Shown here one piece after another: positions 26,142-35,597 of a DNA stretch of 64,000 nt. Each line of letters opens with the position of its first letter. Within the stretch, counting starts at the first letter, position 1. Below the pieces are notes generated by a model, which ran no database searches, was not told the DNA's origin, and was given only the letters and a program-made list of their open reading frames with translations. A program made the translations under genes and the position numbers. The DNA comes from an uncultured Isosphaeraceae bacterium (GTDB taxonomy: Bacteria; Planctomycetota; Planctomycetia; Isosphaerales; Isosphaeraceae), in NCBI GenBank assembly GCA_945957605.1, contig CAMFLR010000008.1, forward strand, positions 1 to 64,000, written 5' to 3'.

Positions 26142-28957
26142 GAGCGCGATTCCAGTCCTTCGGTCGTTCCGTGGGCGAAGATTTTCGCCAGCACGTTTCC
26201 AGTCGGCGTGTTCTGTGTCGCAATGAATTCAGGCGTGCCGGCGGCGACGATCTGTCCCCCCTGCTCGCCCGCGCCTGGGCCGATGTCGATGATCCAGTCG
26301 GCGGCAAGCATCAATTCGGGACTGTGCTCGACAACTAGCACGCTATGTCCCGGCACGAGCAGCGAGTTGAGCGCCTCGATGAGCGTGCGCGTGTCTTGCG
26401 GGTGTAGCCCCGTGGTTGGCTCGTTGAGAATGAACAGAGTTTTGGGACCACTCGCGGCGCGGGTGATTGCTCCTGGCGTGCTCGCGAGGAACGACGCCAA
26501 TCGCAAACGCTGCGCCTCGCCGCCGGAGAGAGTCGACGCTGGTTGGCCGAGTCGGAGATATTCGAGACCGACGTCGATCATCGGCCGCAGTCTTGCTTGA
26601 ACCCGCGGTTTGGTGCGGAAAAATCCGAACGCCTCGCGCGCGGTCAGTTCGAGCACATCGGCGATCGATTTGCCGCGATACTCGACTTCCAAAACTTCGG
26701 CGCGATAGCGTTTGCCACGGCAATCGGGGCAGCGCATGGTCACGTCGGCAAGAAATTGCATGTCGATGACGAGCTCGCCATTGCCTTCGCAGGTCGAGCA
26801 ACGTCCGCCATCGACATTGAAGCTAAAAGTATTTGCGCCGTAGTTTCTCACCTTCGCTTCGTGCGTACTGGCAAAGGTGCTACGGATCTCGTCGAATACC
26901 TTGACGTACGTCGCCGGATTGGAGCGAGGCGAACGACCTATCGGCGATTGATCGACGAGAGAGACGTGATCGAGCCGCCCGTCGATCGCCAGCGATTGAT
27001 AGGGCAAGGAGGCGATATTCACGCCGGTGAGTTTGCTTTCAAGCGCCGGAAAAAGCGTGTCCTCGATGAGCGTCGTCTTCCCCGCGCCGCTAACGCCTGT
27101 CACCACGCAGAGCACGCCGAGCGGGATCTCGGTGGTGATGTTGCGGAGGTTATGACCATTGGCACCCGTGAGCGTGATGCTGCCGATGCGTTTGCGGCGC
27201 TTCTCGGGAATCAACTCTTCCAGGCCGGCTGCGAGCGCTCGTCCAGTCGCTGATCCGGCGACGTGAACCACGTCGTTCGGTTTCCCCTGGAAAACGATCG
27301 TCCCGCCTTTTTCACCAGCGCCGGGACCGATATCGACGAGGTGATCGGCCGCGGCGATGAACTGCTCATCATGTTCGACGACCACCACCGTGTTTCCCGC
27401 ATCTCGCAGAGCCTGAACGGCGTGGACAAGTCGATCAATGTCGCAAGGGTGGAGGCCGACTGATGGTTCATCGAGAACATAAAGTGTGTTCACGAGTCCG
27501 GAGCCAAGTGCACGCGTAAGCGCAGCGCGGCGACTTTCGCCGGTGGAGAGCGTGCGTGCCGACCGATCGAGCGTGAGATAATTCAGGCCGACGCGTTCCA
27601 GAAATCGCAAACGGGCGATCGCTGGTTCGATGGCCTGTGCGACGTCACGTGCCGATGTCTGGCTGAGCGGATCCAGAAACCCGAGCGTATTTGCGACATT
27701 CAGCCGGAGAATCTGGGTGATGTCGCGATCGCCAATGCGAATCGCTCGTGCTTCGTCGCGAAGCCGGGTTCCGTGACAGACGTCACAAGGTTCGGAACTC
27801 TGCCATCGACCGAGAAAGAGCCGAACGCCCGCTTTCTCGCTACGAGACGCGAGTTTTTGAAAAAACGGCTCGACGCCCAAAAAGCGATGCACTTCGCTTC
27901 CGTGCATCACAAGTTCCACTTGCTCAAGTGGAAGCTGCTCGAAGGGAATGTCGAGGTTAATTCCCATGCTGCCGGCAAACGAGATCAGACGGTCAAAGTG
28001 CTCGCGGTAGGCAGGCGTGGTCCAGGAGGCAATGGCGCCGTCGCGAATAGATTTCGATTGATCCGGAATCACTCGCGCGAGATCGACTTTTGTAACCAAA
28101 CCGGTTCCCTGACAACTCGGACATGCGCCGAGCGGGCTGTCGTAGCGGAAGAGCCGTTGATCGGGCTCGGGGGCGTCGAGTCCGCACGAAGGACAGCGGC
28201 GGCCTCGGTAGTAGGTCAATGTCTCGCCGCCTTCAATCGCCACGCGGCACCGGCCCAGTCCGTGCGCGAACGCGGTGTCGATCGAGTCGATCAGCCGCGG
28301 CATCGCAGTCGATCCTGCGACGAGCCGGTCGACGACGATCTCGACGGTCTGTCCAGACGCAACGTTCGCGCTGGTGGCCGACTCGTCGAGCCGTTTCACC
28401 TCGCCATCGATGCGAACTCGCGCAAAACCGGACGCGCGAAATGAGTCGAAAAGCGCGGGCAAATCGGTTTCGGGGCGAACATCGACGGGAACGAGCACAA
28501 GGAAACGCGTTCCTTCACTCAACGCATGAAGTTGGCGCGCGACCGACGCTGCATCGGCCGGTTCGACGTCAGTTCCACAGCGGCGACAAACGACACGGCC
28601 TGCTCGCGCGAACAGCAACGCGAGGTAATCGTGAATTTCGGTGATCGTCGCCAGCGTGCTGCGACTCGATCGTTTTCCTTGTCGCTGGCCCACGCCGATC
28701 GCTGGGGGAATGTCGTCGATCAGGTCGGCGTCGGGCTTATCAAGGCGTTCCAGGAACTGACGTGTGTAGGGTGAGAAAGTCTCGATGTAGCGTCTTTGCC
28801 CCTCTGCATAAAGGGTGTCGAACGCGAGCGAGCTCTTGCCGGAACCCGATACGCCGGAGAACACCGTGAGCTGGTGTGTCGGCAGGTCGAGGTCGATCCC
28901 CTTGAGGTTGTGGACGCGAACGCCGCGGAGACGAATAACGGGTTGATCCGGTTTCAT
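26138..28957 (-). CDS. UvrA-like ABC ATPase (UvrA2/DrrC type)
   Basis: A 939-residue soluble ABC ATPase of the UvrA family. NBD1 has Walker A GVSGSGKS (35-42), a zinc module (CPSCG...CPSCQG), signature LSTGES (470-475) and Walker B LYVLDEPSVGLH. NBD2 has Walker A GVSGAGKT (Lys627), a second zinc module (CSTCEG...CPDCRG), signature LSGGEAQR and Walker B LFILNEPTTGLH. Thus NBD1 has an altered signature and NBD2 has Asn845 where Asp is usual. True UvrA recognises damaged DNA. UvrA2-type paralogues, such as DrrC, protect against DNA-binding drugs. Coupling to a drug exporter favours that role. Confidence 0.85.
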   Translation of the reverse strand: MKPDQPVIRLRGVRVHNLKGIDLDLPTHQLTVFSGVSGSGKSSLAFDTLYAEGQRRYIETFSPYTRQFLERLDKPDADLIDDIPPAIGVGQRQGKRSSRSTLATITEIHDYLALLFARAGRVVCRRCGTDVEPADAASVARQLHALSEGTRFLVLVPVDVRPETDLPALFDSFRASGFARVRIDGEVKRLDESATSANVASGQTVEIVVDRLVAGSTAMPRLIDSIDTAFAHGLGRCRVAIEGGETLTYYRGRRCPSCGLDAPEPDQRLFRYDSPLGACPSCQGTGLVTKVDLARVIPDQSKSIRDGAIASWTTPAYREHFDRLISFAGSMGINLDIPFEQLPLEQVELVMHGSEVHRFLGVEPFFQKLASRSEKAGVRLFLGRWQSSEPCDVCHGTRLRDEARAIRIGDRDITQILRLNVANTLGFLDPLSQTSARDVAQAIEPAIARLRFLERVGLNYLTLDRSARTLSTGESRRAALTRALGSGLVNTLYVLDEPSVGLHPCDIDRLVHAVQALRDAGNTVVVVEHDEQFIAAADHLVDIGPGAGEKGGTIVFQGKPNDVVHVAGSATGRALAAGLEELIPEKRRKRIGSITLTGANGHNLRNITTEIPLGVLCVVTGVSGAGKTTLIEDTLFPALESKLTGVNIASLPYQSLAIDGRLDHVSLVDQSPIGRSPRSNPATYVKVFDEIRSTFASTHEAKVRNYGANTFSFNVDGGRCSTCEGNGELVIDMQFLADVTMRCPDCRGKRYRAEVLEVEYRGKSIADVLELTAREAFGFFRTKPRVQARLRPMIDVGLEYLRLGQPASTLSGGEAQRLRLASFLASTPGAITRAASGPKTLFILNEPTTGLHPQDTRTLIEALNSLLVPGHSVLVVEHSPELMLAADWIIDIGPGAGEQGGQIVAAGTPEFIATQNTPTGNVLAKIFAHGTTEGLESRS

Positions 28958-29254
28958 GCGTCCGATCGTACCCGATGTGGCGTAATCGGTCTAACACGCG
29001 CGGCCCGGGCGCGAACTTTGCGGCGGCCGTCACACTTCATTTCTTCGTTGACACCTGCTATGGGTGGACTTATAGTTCAGTACCGGTTCGGCGCGGCCAC
29101 CCAACAACCTGTCTCGGCCCGTCACCGATCGTCATAGAGCTAGTATCACGGAAGTGCTTCTCGCTGAAGATTCTACGACAACACCTCGAACGGGAAGAGC
29201 CCCGGTAGGGCCCCTCTTCTGCGTTCGTTCTGGGCGATTTGGCCCGCGGCATTC
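28958..29254. other. Divergent intergenic region (UvrA-like / kinase)
   Basis: It must hold the promoters of both divergent genes. I see no convincing paired boxes. A GC-rich imperfect hairpin (GAAGAG...CTCTTC, about 29193-29214) lies 40 bases before the kinase start. Confidence 0.3.
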
Positions 29255-32200
29255 GTGAGCGATTCGATGTCCGAACGCGACTCCAGGATACCCCCTGAGC
29301 GTTCGTCGGCAACCGGGGCCTGGGAACCAGGCATTGGTGAGCCGAAGGGGTCGTCCGCGCCTGGAGATCCGCCGACCGTCCGAACCGGTTCGGCCAAGCC
29401 CGTCGTCGGCAGTGGTTCGGCGTCTGGCCAGGCGGAGGGCAGCGGTTCGAGCCGGCAGCATTCGGCCTCGCGAAGCGATGAACGCATGCACTCGCTGCCG
29501 CGCGCCGGCGATCAGTTCGATGGTTTCGTCCTCGAAGAGGCGATCGGCGTCGGCGGCATGGGGGCCGTTTTCCGCGCTCACGATTCGCAGCTCGACCGTC
29601 AGGTTGCTGTGAAAGTGTTGCCGCAAGAGCTTGCGAAAGACCCCGAGGCGGTCCAGCGGTTTTATCAGGAAGGTCGCGCGGCGGCCCGGCTCGATCACGA
29701 GAACATCGCCCGCGTCTACACGATCGGCCACGCGTCGTCGTATCACTACATCGCATTCGAGTTCATCGACGGCAGCACGCTCCGGCAACTCGTCGAGCGA
29801 AGCGGGATTCTCTCAGTTAGCGACGCGATCAATTTCACGCTGCAAATTGCCACAGCGCTCGTGCACGCGACCGAACGCGGCGTCGTCCATCGCGATGTGA
29901 AACCTTCAAACATCATCGTCACGCCGCAAGGCCGTGCCAAGCTTGTCGACATGGGCCTCGCCAGACGATTCGAGCGTGGGGGCGACACCGGTCTGACGCA
30001 AACCGGCATGACGCTGGGTACATTTGATTATATCAGTCCTGAACAAGCGAGAGACCCGCGAAACGTCGACGTGCGGAGCGACCTCTATTCGCTCGGCTGC
30101 ACGATGTTCTACATGCTCGCCGGCCGTCCCCCCTTCCCCGATGGCACGGTGCTGCAAAAGCTGCTTCAGCACCAGGAAGAACCGCCGCCCGACGTGCGGA
30201 GCCTGAACGCATCGGTGCCGGCCGACCTCGCCGCCATCCTGCTCAAGCTGATGGCCAAGGATCGCGAGCGGCGGTATCAGTCGCCCGAACAACTCGTGCG
30301 CGACTTGCTGCTCGTCGCCGGATCGCTCAACCTGCGGTCGCTGAGTCCCGAAGGCTTGGTGTGGATGGACGCCACACCCCCGCCATCGTGGGAGCGGCAC
30401 CTCGTTTGGGGGATTCCCACGCTCTTCTTCTCGCTGATTCTACTTGTCTTGATCTGGAATGGTCAGCAAACGACCGAGCAAACACCGCTGCCGTTCTCGG
30501 GCGATGTGATCGCCGTGCCGCCAAAGACGACCAAGACGAGCACTCCGCCCACGCTCGCACCGACCACAACGAAAGTTGAAACGCCAGCGACAACCGCACC
30601 ACGCGATGTGATTGTGCAAAAGTCTGACGACCTTTGGCGGCTGATGTCTGAAGCCGTGCCGGGGACGACGCTTCTGCTCGCCAGCGATGGGCCGTATGAA
30701 ATTCGGCCGGGAACCGCACCTCTATCGCCGAAAGACCTCACGCTTCAGGCCGGCAAAGGGTTGGCGCCGGTTGTAAAGCTTGCCGAGACACCAGCCGCGA
30801 AAACAACACCGGCGATTTTCGACGTGAAGGGTGGGCGGCTGACGATTGAAGGCGTTGAGTTCGATGTCGACTCGGTCGAGCGCGAGGCGCCTCTTGCGGC
30901 GATTCGCACGCAGGATACCGAACTGACGTTGAGCCATTGTGCTTTGCGTCGCGAAGGGGCCAAGGCGGGTAAGACGCAATCGACTGGACTTCACTTGCGT
31001 CAATCGCCTGGCGAGGGCGCGTGGAACGGTCCGGTCGAGGTGGTCATCGATGCGTCGCACTTTGATGGCGGTCAAACTGCGATCGTCACCGAAGGACCCG
31101 TCGAGCTTGTTGCCCGCGACGTAACGTTTGGACCGTCAAACACGAATACATTCGTCTGCGGTAACAAGACAACGCAGCAAGAACAGCGCGGAACTTTGCG
31201 GTTCGAGCGCGCGAGCATTATGAGCAGCAAGGGGCCGGTGTTCAGCTTCACCGGACTTTCGCCGCGCGTTCGGCTTAACGAGAGTGTCATCGCCGCGACC
31301 GGCCAGACGAACATTACGCTCGTTGCGAGCGAAGATCCCACCAAGCTCGATTGGCGCGGCCGCGACAACCTTTATGGTGGGATTGGCACATTCCTGCAAG
31401 GCGAGCGCGGGGCGGCGAGCTTTGTGGCGATTCGCTCGCTGGACGCCTGGCTCGACGACGGCCTGGGAGTTCGCGAGGCCGATTCGACACTGGCAACTGC
31501 TCCCGTGTGGGCCGACGCCGATCCTGCATTCTCACTTGCGAATCACTCGACTCCCGCTTCGAGCGTGTTTCGGCTGAATCCTCGAGCAAGTTTGGGCTCG
31601 AAGCTGGGAGCGCGTCGCGGACCTTCGGGCGCGATTCAGCCCGTGGCGAAGACTGCTGCGCCTCCCGCTGTGGGCGAGCAACCGAAGGTCGTCACGCCGC
31701 CGCCAACGGTCGTTGCCAAGGCAGATACGACGACCACGAAGCAGGCAGTTACGCCAGCAAAGCCGCCCGATGAAGAGATGCCGCGGCCGATGACGCCGAT
31801 GCGTGACCCGGGCGAGGAACAGCCGGTCGAAATGCCGCCGCCGATGGAAGTCGAGCGCACCGACAATCCGCCCAAGAACGCGACTGAAACTGTGGCAAAG
31901 GGCGGCTCGACTGCAGCGCGACCTGCGGCGGACACCCCGAACACAACCAAGCCCGCGACAACGACGACGAATACAGAACCCGTGGTGAACGCGGAAAATC
32001 TGGTAAGAACCGCGACGCAACTGGCATCATCGCTGGGAACGAGCGACGGACGGGCCACCACGATTCGCCTCGCCGCCGATGCCGATTTCGAAATGAGTTC
32101 GTCGCAGCTCAAGGGAATGGGCTCGTGGGTAATTCAGGGCGAGCCGGGCAAAACGCGTCCACGAATTCGGTTCCACCCTCGCGTCGGTGATACGCGGCTC

Positions 32201-33115
32201 TCCGAGGCTTGGACGGTGCTTTTCCATCTCATCTCGGGCAGCCTGCGGCTCGAACGCGTGGATCTCGTGCTGCCCAAGGAATCGGTTCCTCAGTCGGGTG
32301 GCTGGGGGGCATTCGCGGTAGCGCCCGGAACCGACCTGGTTGTGAACGACTGCACGGTAACGATCGAAGGATCGGCGTCGCGCTCGTCGATGATCGTCGC
32401 GCCGGCGGTGCCGCACGAAGTCAATGCGTTTGGCGACGAAGAACCGCAGGAGCAACCGACGGTCACTGTGCGGCTCAAGGATTCACTGTTCCGCGTCGGC
32501 GGTGACCTCGTCGATGTCGCGGCCGATCGACGCGTTGATATCGAGATCGACAACGCGATCATCGCGACAACTGGATCGCTTCTACACGGCCACGGCCGGG
32601 TGCAAGGTTCGCCCGCTGAACCGCTCAAGATCACACTGCGAAAGGTGACGAGCCGGCTTGAAAACGGCCTCATCCAGCTTGAAAGTACGGTGAAAGATCC
32701 CGAGCTGCCGCTGGCCTATGTGGTGGCACGCGAGTCGGTGTTCTCCACGAACGGCAAAGGTGCACCGCTCATCCAGGTTGACGGCCAGGAAGACGCCTCC
32801 GCACTTCGGTCGAAGATCAAATGGGAAGGAAGCGGCGTCGCCTATAACGGGATCAGTATGTACCGGCGCGATCAGGTGTTGAAGCCGGGCGAATTCCCCG
32901 AGTTCTTTGATCGCCTGTCGTGGGAACGCATTGTCGGCCGCAAGGAGCTTGGCTCGATTCACGGAACAACGATGTTCCAGACGGAATTTCCGGCCGATCG
33001 TCCGGCGTGGGCCGCGCAATCATCCGACTTCCGGCTAAAGCCGGACAGCACGGCGGCGAAAAGCGGCGCGGGTTCGGATCTCAAGCTGATTCCCGACCCG
33101 CCCGCCGAATCTTGA
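29255..33115 (+). CDS. Transmembrane Ser/Thr kinase with beta-helix-like ectodomain
   Basis: A 1286-residue protein. A low-complexity Ser/Gly N-terminus (1-85) is followed by a Hanks-type kinase domain: GVGGMG (98-103), catalytic Lys120, HRDVKPSN (212-219), DMGLAR in place of DFG (232-237) and SPEQ. One membrane helix follows at about 384-401. Outside, two regions (about 450-780 and 930-1270) with strand patterns such as 'LTIEGVEFDV' and 'LRLERVDLVLPK' resemble parallel beta-helices. A Pro/Thr linker (about 800-925) joins them. All catalytic residues are present, so an active receptor kinase sensing an external ligand is likely. Start is GTG 29255 or ATG 29267. Confidence 0.88.
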   Translation: MSDSMSERDSRIPPERSSATGAWEPGIGEPKGSSAPGDPPTVRTGSAKPVVGSGSASGQAEGSGSSRQHSASRSDERMHSLPRAGDQFDGFVLEEAIGVGGMGAVFRAHDSQLDRQVAVKVLPQELAKDPEAVQRFYQEGRAAARLDHENIARVYTIGHASSYHYIAFEFIDGSTLRQLVERSGILSVSDAINFTLQIATALVHATERGVVHRDVKPSNIIVTPQGRAKLVDMGLARRFERGGDTGLTQTGMTLGTFDYISPEQARDPRNVDVRSDLYSLGCTMFYMLAGRPPFPDGTVLQKLLQHQEEPPPDVRSLNASVPADLAAILLKLMAKDRERRYQSPEQLVRDLLLVAGSLNLRSLSPEGLVWMDATPPPSWERHLVWGIPTLFFSLILLVLIWNGQQTTEQTPLPFSGDVIAVPPKTTKTSTPPTLAPTTTKVETPATTAPRDVIVQKSDDLWRLMSEAVPGTTLLLASDGPYEIRPGTAPLSPKDLTLQAGKGLAPVVKLAETPAAKTTPAIFDVKGGRLTIEGVEFDVDSVEREAPLAAIRTQDTELTLSHCALRREGAKAGKTQSTGLHLRQSPGEGAWNGPVEVVIDASHFDGGQTAIVTEGPVELVARDVTFGPSNTNTFVCGNKTTQQEQRGTLRFERASIMSSKGPVFSFTGLSPRVRLNESVIAATGQTNITLVASEDPTKLDWRGRDNLYGGIGTFLQGERGAASFVAIRSLDAWLDDGLGVREADSTLATAPVWADADPAFSLANHSTPASSVFRLNPRASLGSKLGARRGPSGAIQPVAKTAAPPAVGEQPKVVTPPPTVVAKADTTTTKQAVTPAKPPDEEMPRPMTPMRDPGEEQPVEMPPPMEVERTDNPPKNATETVAKGGSTAARPAADTPNTTKPATTTTNTEPVVNAENLVRTATQLASSLGTSDGRATTIRLAADADFEMSSSQLKGMGSWVIQGEPGKTRPRIRFHPRVGDTRLSEAWTVLFHLISGSLRLERVDLVLPKESVPQSGGWGAFAVAPGTDLVVNDCTVTIEGSASRSSMIVAPAVPHEVNAFGDEEPQEQPTVTVRLKDSLFRVGGDLVDVAADRRVDIEIDNAIIATTGSLLHGHGRVQGSPAEPLKITLRKVTSRLENGLIQLESTVKDPELPLAYVVARESVFSTNGKGAPLIQVDGQEDASALRSKIKWEGSGVAYNGISMYRRDQVLKPGEFPEFFDRLSWERIVGRKELGSIHGTTMFQTEFPADRPAWAAQSSDFRLKPDSTAAKSGAGSDLKLIPDPPAES

Positions 33116-33135
33116 TCGATATCTCACTATCTCAG

Positions 33136-33321
33136 TCACGGCATGCCGTCGGCAGCTTGTGCGGCGTTTTCGGCCGTCATGTCCTTGCCGCAGCACTGCA
33201 AAACCTGGTCGGACGGATTACATCCGCACGCTTTGATGATTTGAATTTCCGACCCGCACGTCTCACAGCGGAGCCGGGTGCCCGCGTCGAATGCGTGGCC
33301 CGTCGACGATGCATTGACCAT
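33136..33321 (-). CDS. Small Cys-rich metal-binding protein
   Basis: A 61-residue protein with six cysteines: CETC (19-22), CGC (32-34) and CC (43-44). The order RCETCGSEIQIIKACGC...CCGKDM resembles desulforedoxin or the N-terminal domain of desulfoferrodoxin, which bind iron through four cysteines. The start is set by AAGGAG 7 bases upstream of the ATG at 33321. It is convergent with the kinase gene, with 20 bp between stops. A redox or metal-handling role is inferred. Confidence 0.75.
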   Translation of the reverse strand: MVNASSTGHAFDAGTRLRCETCGSEIQIIKACGCNPSDQVLQCCGKDMTAENAAQAADGMP

Positions 33322-33402
33322 CGTTGCTCTCCTTCATTGGTCGAGTTGATTCGAACCTGTCAGGATTTGCCCACGTGATCAAATGCAAATCGCGGACCGC
33401 AT

Positions 33403-34371
33403 TTATTTCCGCGGTTCGGATGGTTCGTTGGCAAAGAAGTCGACCGCTTCGCGAATCGCAGGGAGTAAGTAACCCGCAGCCGAATAGTGACCGCAGTCGA
33501 ACCAGGTGATCGGCGGACGTCCAGCCGCTTCCCAGAGCGAGCGCGTCGAGGCGGGAGGAATCACCTCATCGACATTTCCTGCCATCATCAAAACTCGTTT
33601 CGACTTGAGCCGAGGTGCATAGGTTACCGGGTCAAACGGAGCGACGAGTGCGCGGAGGTCTTCCTTCGTCTTGCCCGCGTCGGTCCAGGCCTTGCGGTAG
33701 CGAGCCCCTTCGGGCATCGCCCAGAGAACTTCGTGAAGGTCGCCGCCAGCAAGCAAGAACGCAGCGCGGTTGAGAGTTGGATCGTTGGCCGCCGCGAGCG
33801 AAGAGACGATCCCGCCGAGACTGATTCCAGTGACCCCGAGTCGTTGAGAATCGATCTCAGGGCGCGATGCCAGCCATGCGGCGGCGCGACGGACGTCGAG
33901 GACGCCCTGACGCATCGACTCAACCGACCGGCCGATGTCGTTCGACAGAAACCGTTTCTGGCCACCAGCCGGTCGTCGCTCGCCATAATAGGGAAGCTTG
34001 ACGAACATCGCCGCGACGCCGCGGTCAGCTAGCCGCGCGGCGTAGTAGCGAGAAAGGGCGAAGTCGGCTCCGAGAATGTGCAAAACGACGACGGCCGAAT
34101 GCTTTCCAGGGCGGTTGGGACGGAAATATTCAGCGTGAACGGTGTTGTTTTCAACGTCGGGCGTGACGATCGGCGACGGGAAGCGAACGGCCGAGACGGT
34201 GTAGTGGGCGTTTGTCCTAAGTTCTTGCTGAGTAAAGTCAAACGTCGCGGCTTCCATGCGGAATAACGCAGGCACATCAGACTCTTGCGGAGTCGGCGTA
34301 AACGTAACGGTTCCCTTCGTTTCCGCGGGAGCGGCAAGGCACAAGAGCAAGGTAATCGGCAGGGAATACAT
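33403..34371 (-). CDS. Exported alpha/beta hydrolase
   Basis: A 322-residue protein with a short signal peptide (about 1-16). The hydrolase fold shows VVVLHILGADF, the nucleophile elbow GISLGG (Ser184), and likely acid and base residues Asp268 (GNVDEVIPP) and His295 (DCGHYSA). It resembles dienelactone-hydrolase or acetyl-xylan-esterase type enzymes. The substrate outside the cytoplasm is unknown. The small Cys-rich gene follows 81 bp downstream; divergent from the GT9 gene by 143 bp. Confidence 0.8.
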   Translation of the reverse strand: MYSLPITLLLCLAAPAETKGTVTFTPTPQESDVPALFRMEAATFDFTQQELRTNAHYTVSAVRFPSPIVTPDVENNTVHAEYFRPNRPGKHSAVVVLHILGADFALSRYYAARLADRGVAAMFVKLPYYGERRPAGGQKRFLSNDIGRSVESMRQGVLDVRRAAAWLASRPEIDSQRLGVTGISLGGIVSSLAAANDPTLNRAAFLLAGGDLHEVLWAMPEGARYRKAWTDAGKTKEDLRALVAPFDPVTYAPRLKSKRVLMMAGNVDEVIPPASTRSLWEAAGRPPITWFDCGHYSAAGYLLPAIREAVDFFANEPSEPRK

Positions 34372-34514
34372 GATGGGCCGCTCCCTTTATCGTGAGGCTC
34401 GCGACGGCGCAAGTCGGGCGGAGTTCGCGCCTTCGAGATTGTCGTTGTCCGCCCGCAGATCTTTTCGTACCATACTCGCGCGCGTCCACCTTGGGAAAGG
34501 GAGTTCCCCTGACG

Positions 34515-35597
34515 ATGCCGGTGCCTACTACTTCGCTCAAGGATCTTGAGCCGTCGAACGTCTGCCTCATCAAGCCGAGCTCTCTCGGCGACATCGTGCA
34601 CGCGCTGCCGGTGCTATCTGCACTGAAAGACCGCTGGCCAAACGCGCGATTCACCTGGGTTGTGAACCGCGGGCTGCGTAGCCTGCTCGAAGGCAATCCC
34701 GATCTCGACGAGCTGATCCTCTTCGATCGCGCGCAAATCAGCCTCAAGCCGCGCGGACTTGCACGAATGGGGGCCTTCCTCGCGAGCCTGCGCCGACATC
34801 GGTTCGACCTGACGATCGACCTTCAAGGGCTCTTGCGCTCGGGTCTGATGAGTGCGGCGACTGGCGCGAAGGTGCGTGTTGGTCTTGCGGAGGCACGCGA
34901 AGGGGCTCCGTGGTTTTATACGCATCGCGTGAAAACCGGCGGAACGACCGTGCATGCGGTTGACCGACTTCTGCGGGTGGCGGAGGAGTTTGGCGCGGTG
35001 ATTGATGCTCCGCGATTTGGCGTCGCAATGAGTGCGGCCGACCGGATCTGGGCACGAGAGAGGCTTGCGAGATTCGCCGGACCGCGGATCATCCTCAATG
35101 TCGGCGCCCGGTGGCTCACCAAACGCTGGCCGCCACGTCAGTTTGCGGAAGTCGCGCGACGAGCTGCGATCGAACGCGGTGCGAGCCTGATCGCCGTCGG
35201 TGCTCCCGAAGACCGGCCGCTGGTTGATGAACTCATCGCGGCAATTGCACCAATCCCCTGCCTCGACCTTTGTGGCCAAACATCATTGCCGCAACTCGCG
35301 GCGCTGGCGGCCGTATGCGACGTCTTCCTCTCGAACGACACCGGCCCGCTGCATCTCGCCGCGGCGACGGGAACGCAGGTCGTGGGGATTTATACCTGCA
35401 CGAATCCCAAACGCACCGGGCCGTATGGTCGCAATGCGATCACAGTGCAAAGCTGCGTCTGGTGTGCACCAAGTTATGTGAAAACGTGCGAACGCCTCGA
35501 GTGCATGACCGAAGTTAGCCCGGACCGGGTTTGGCCGGCGCTGGCGATGCAGCTTGCGAAGAGCCCGGCGAATCGGCCGGATTCGTCGGTGGCTTAA
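34515..35597 (+). CDS. Glycosyltransferase family 9 (heptosyltransferase-like)
   Basis: A 360-residue GT-B enzyme of the ADP-heptose:LPS heptosyltransferase family. N-terminal features: CLIKPSSLGDIVHALPVLSALK and DLTIDLQGLLRS. C-terminal nucleotide-sugar half: ILNVGARWLTKRWPP and FLSNDTGPLHLAAATG, the family's hallmark. It transfers a sugar to an LPS core or related glycan at the inner face of the membrane. The ATG at 34515 is chosen over upstream in-frame codons since it precedes the first strand and has GGGAG upstream. Its 3' end overlaps the convergent membrane gene by 83 bp. Confidence 0.9.
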   Translation: MPVPTTSLKDLEPSNVCLIKPSSLGDIVHALPVLSALKDRWPNARFTWVVNRGLRSLLEGNPDLDELILFDRAQISLKPRGLARMGAFLASLRRHRFDLTIDLQGLLRSGLMSAATGAKVRVGLAEAREGAPWFYTHRVKTGGTTVHAVDRLLRVAEEFGAVIDAPRFGVAMSAADRIWARERLARFAGPRIILNVGARWLTKRWPPRQFAEVARRAAIERGASLIAVGAPEDRPLVDELIAAIAPIPCLDLCGQTSLPQLAALAAVCDVFLSNDTGPLHLAAATGTQVVGIYTCTNPKRTGPYGRNAITVQSCVWCAPSYVKTCERLECMTEVSPDRVWPALAMQLAKSPANRPDSSVA

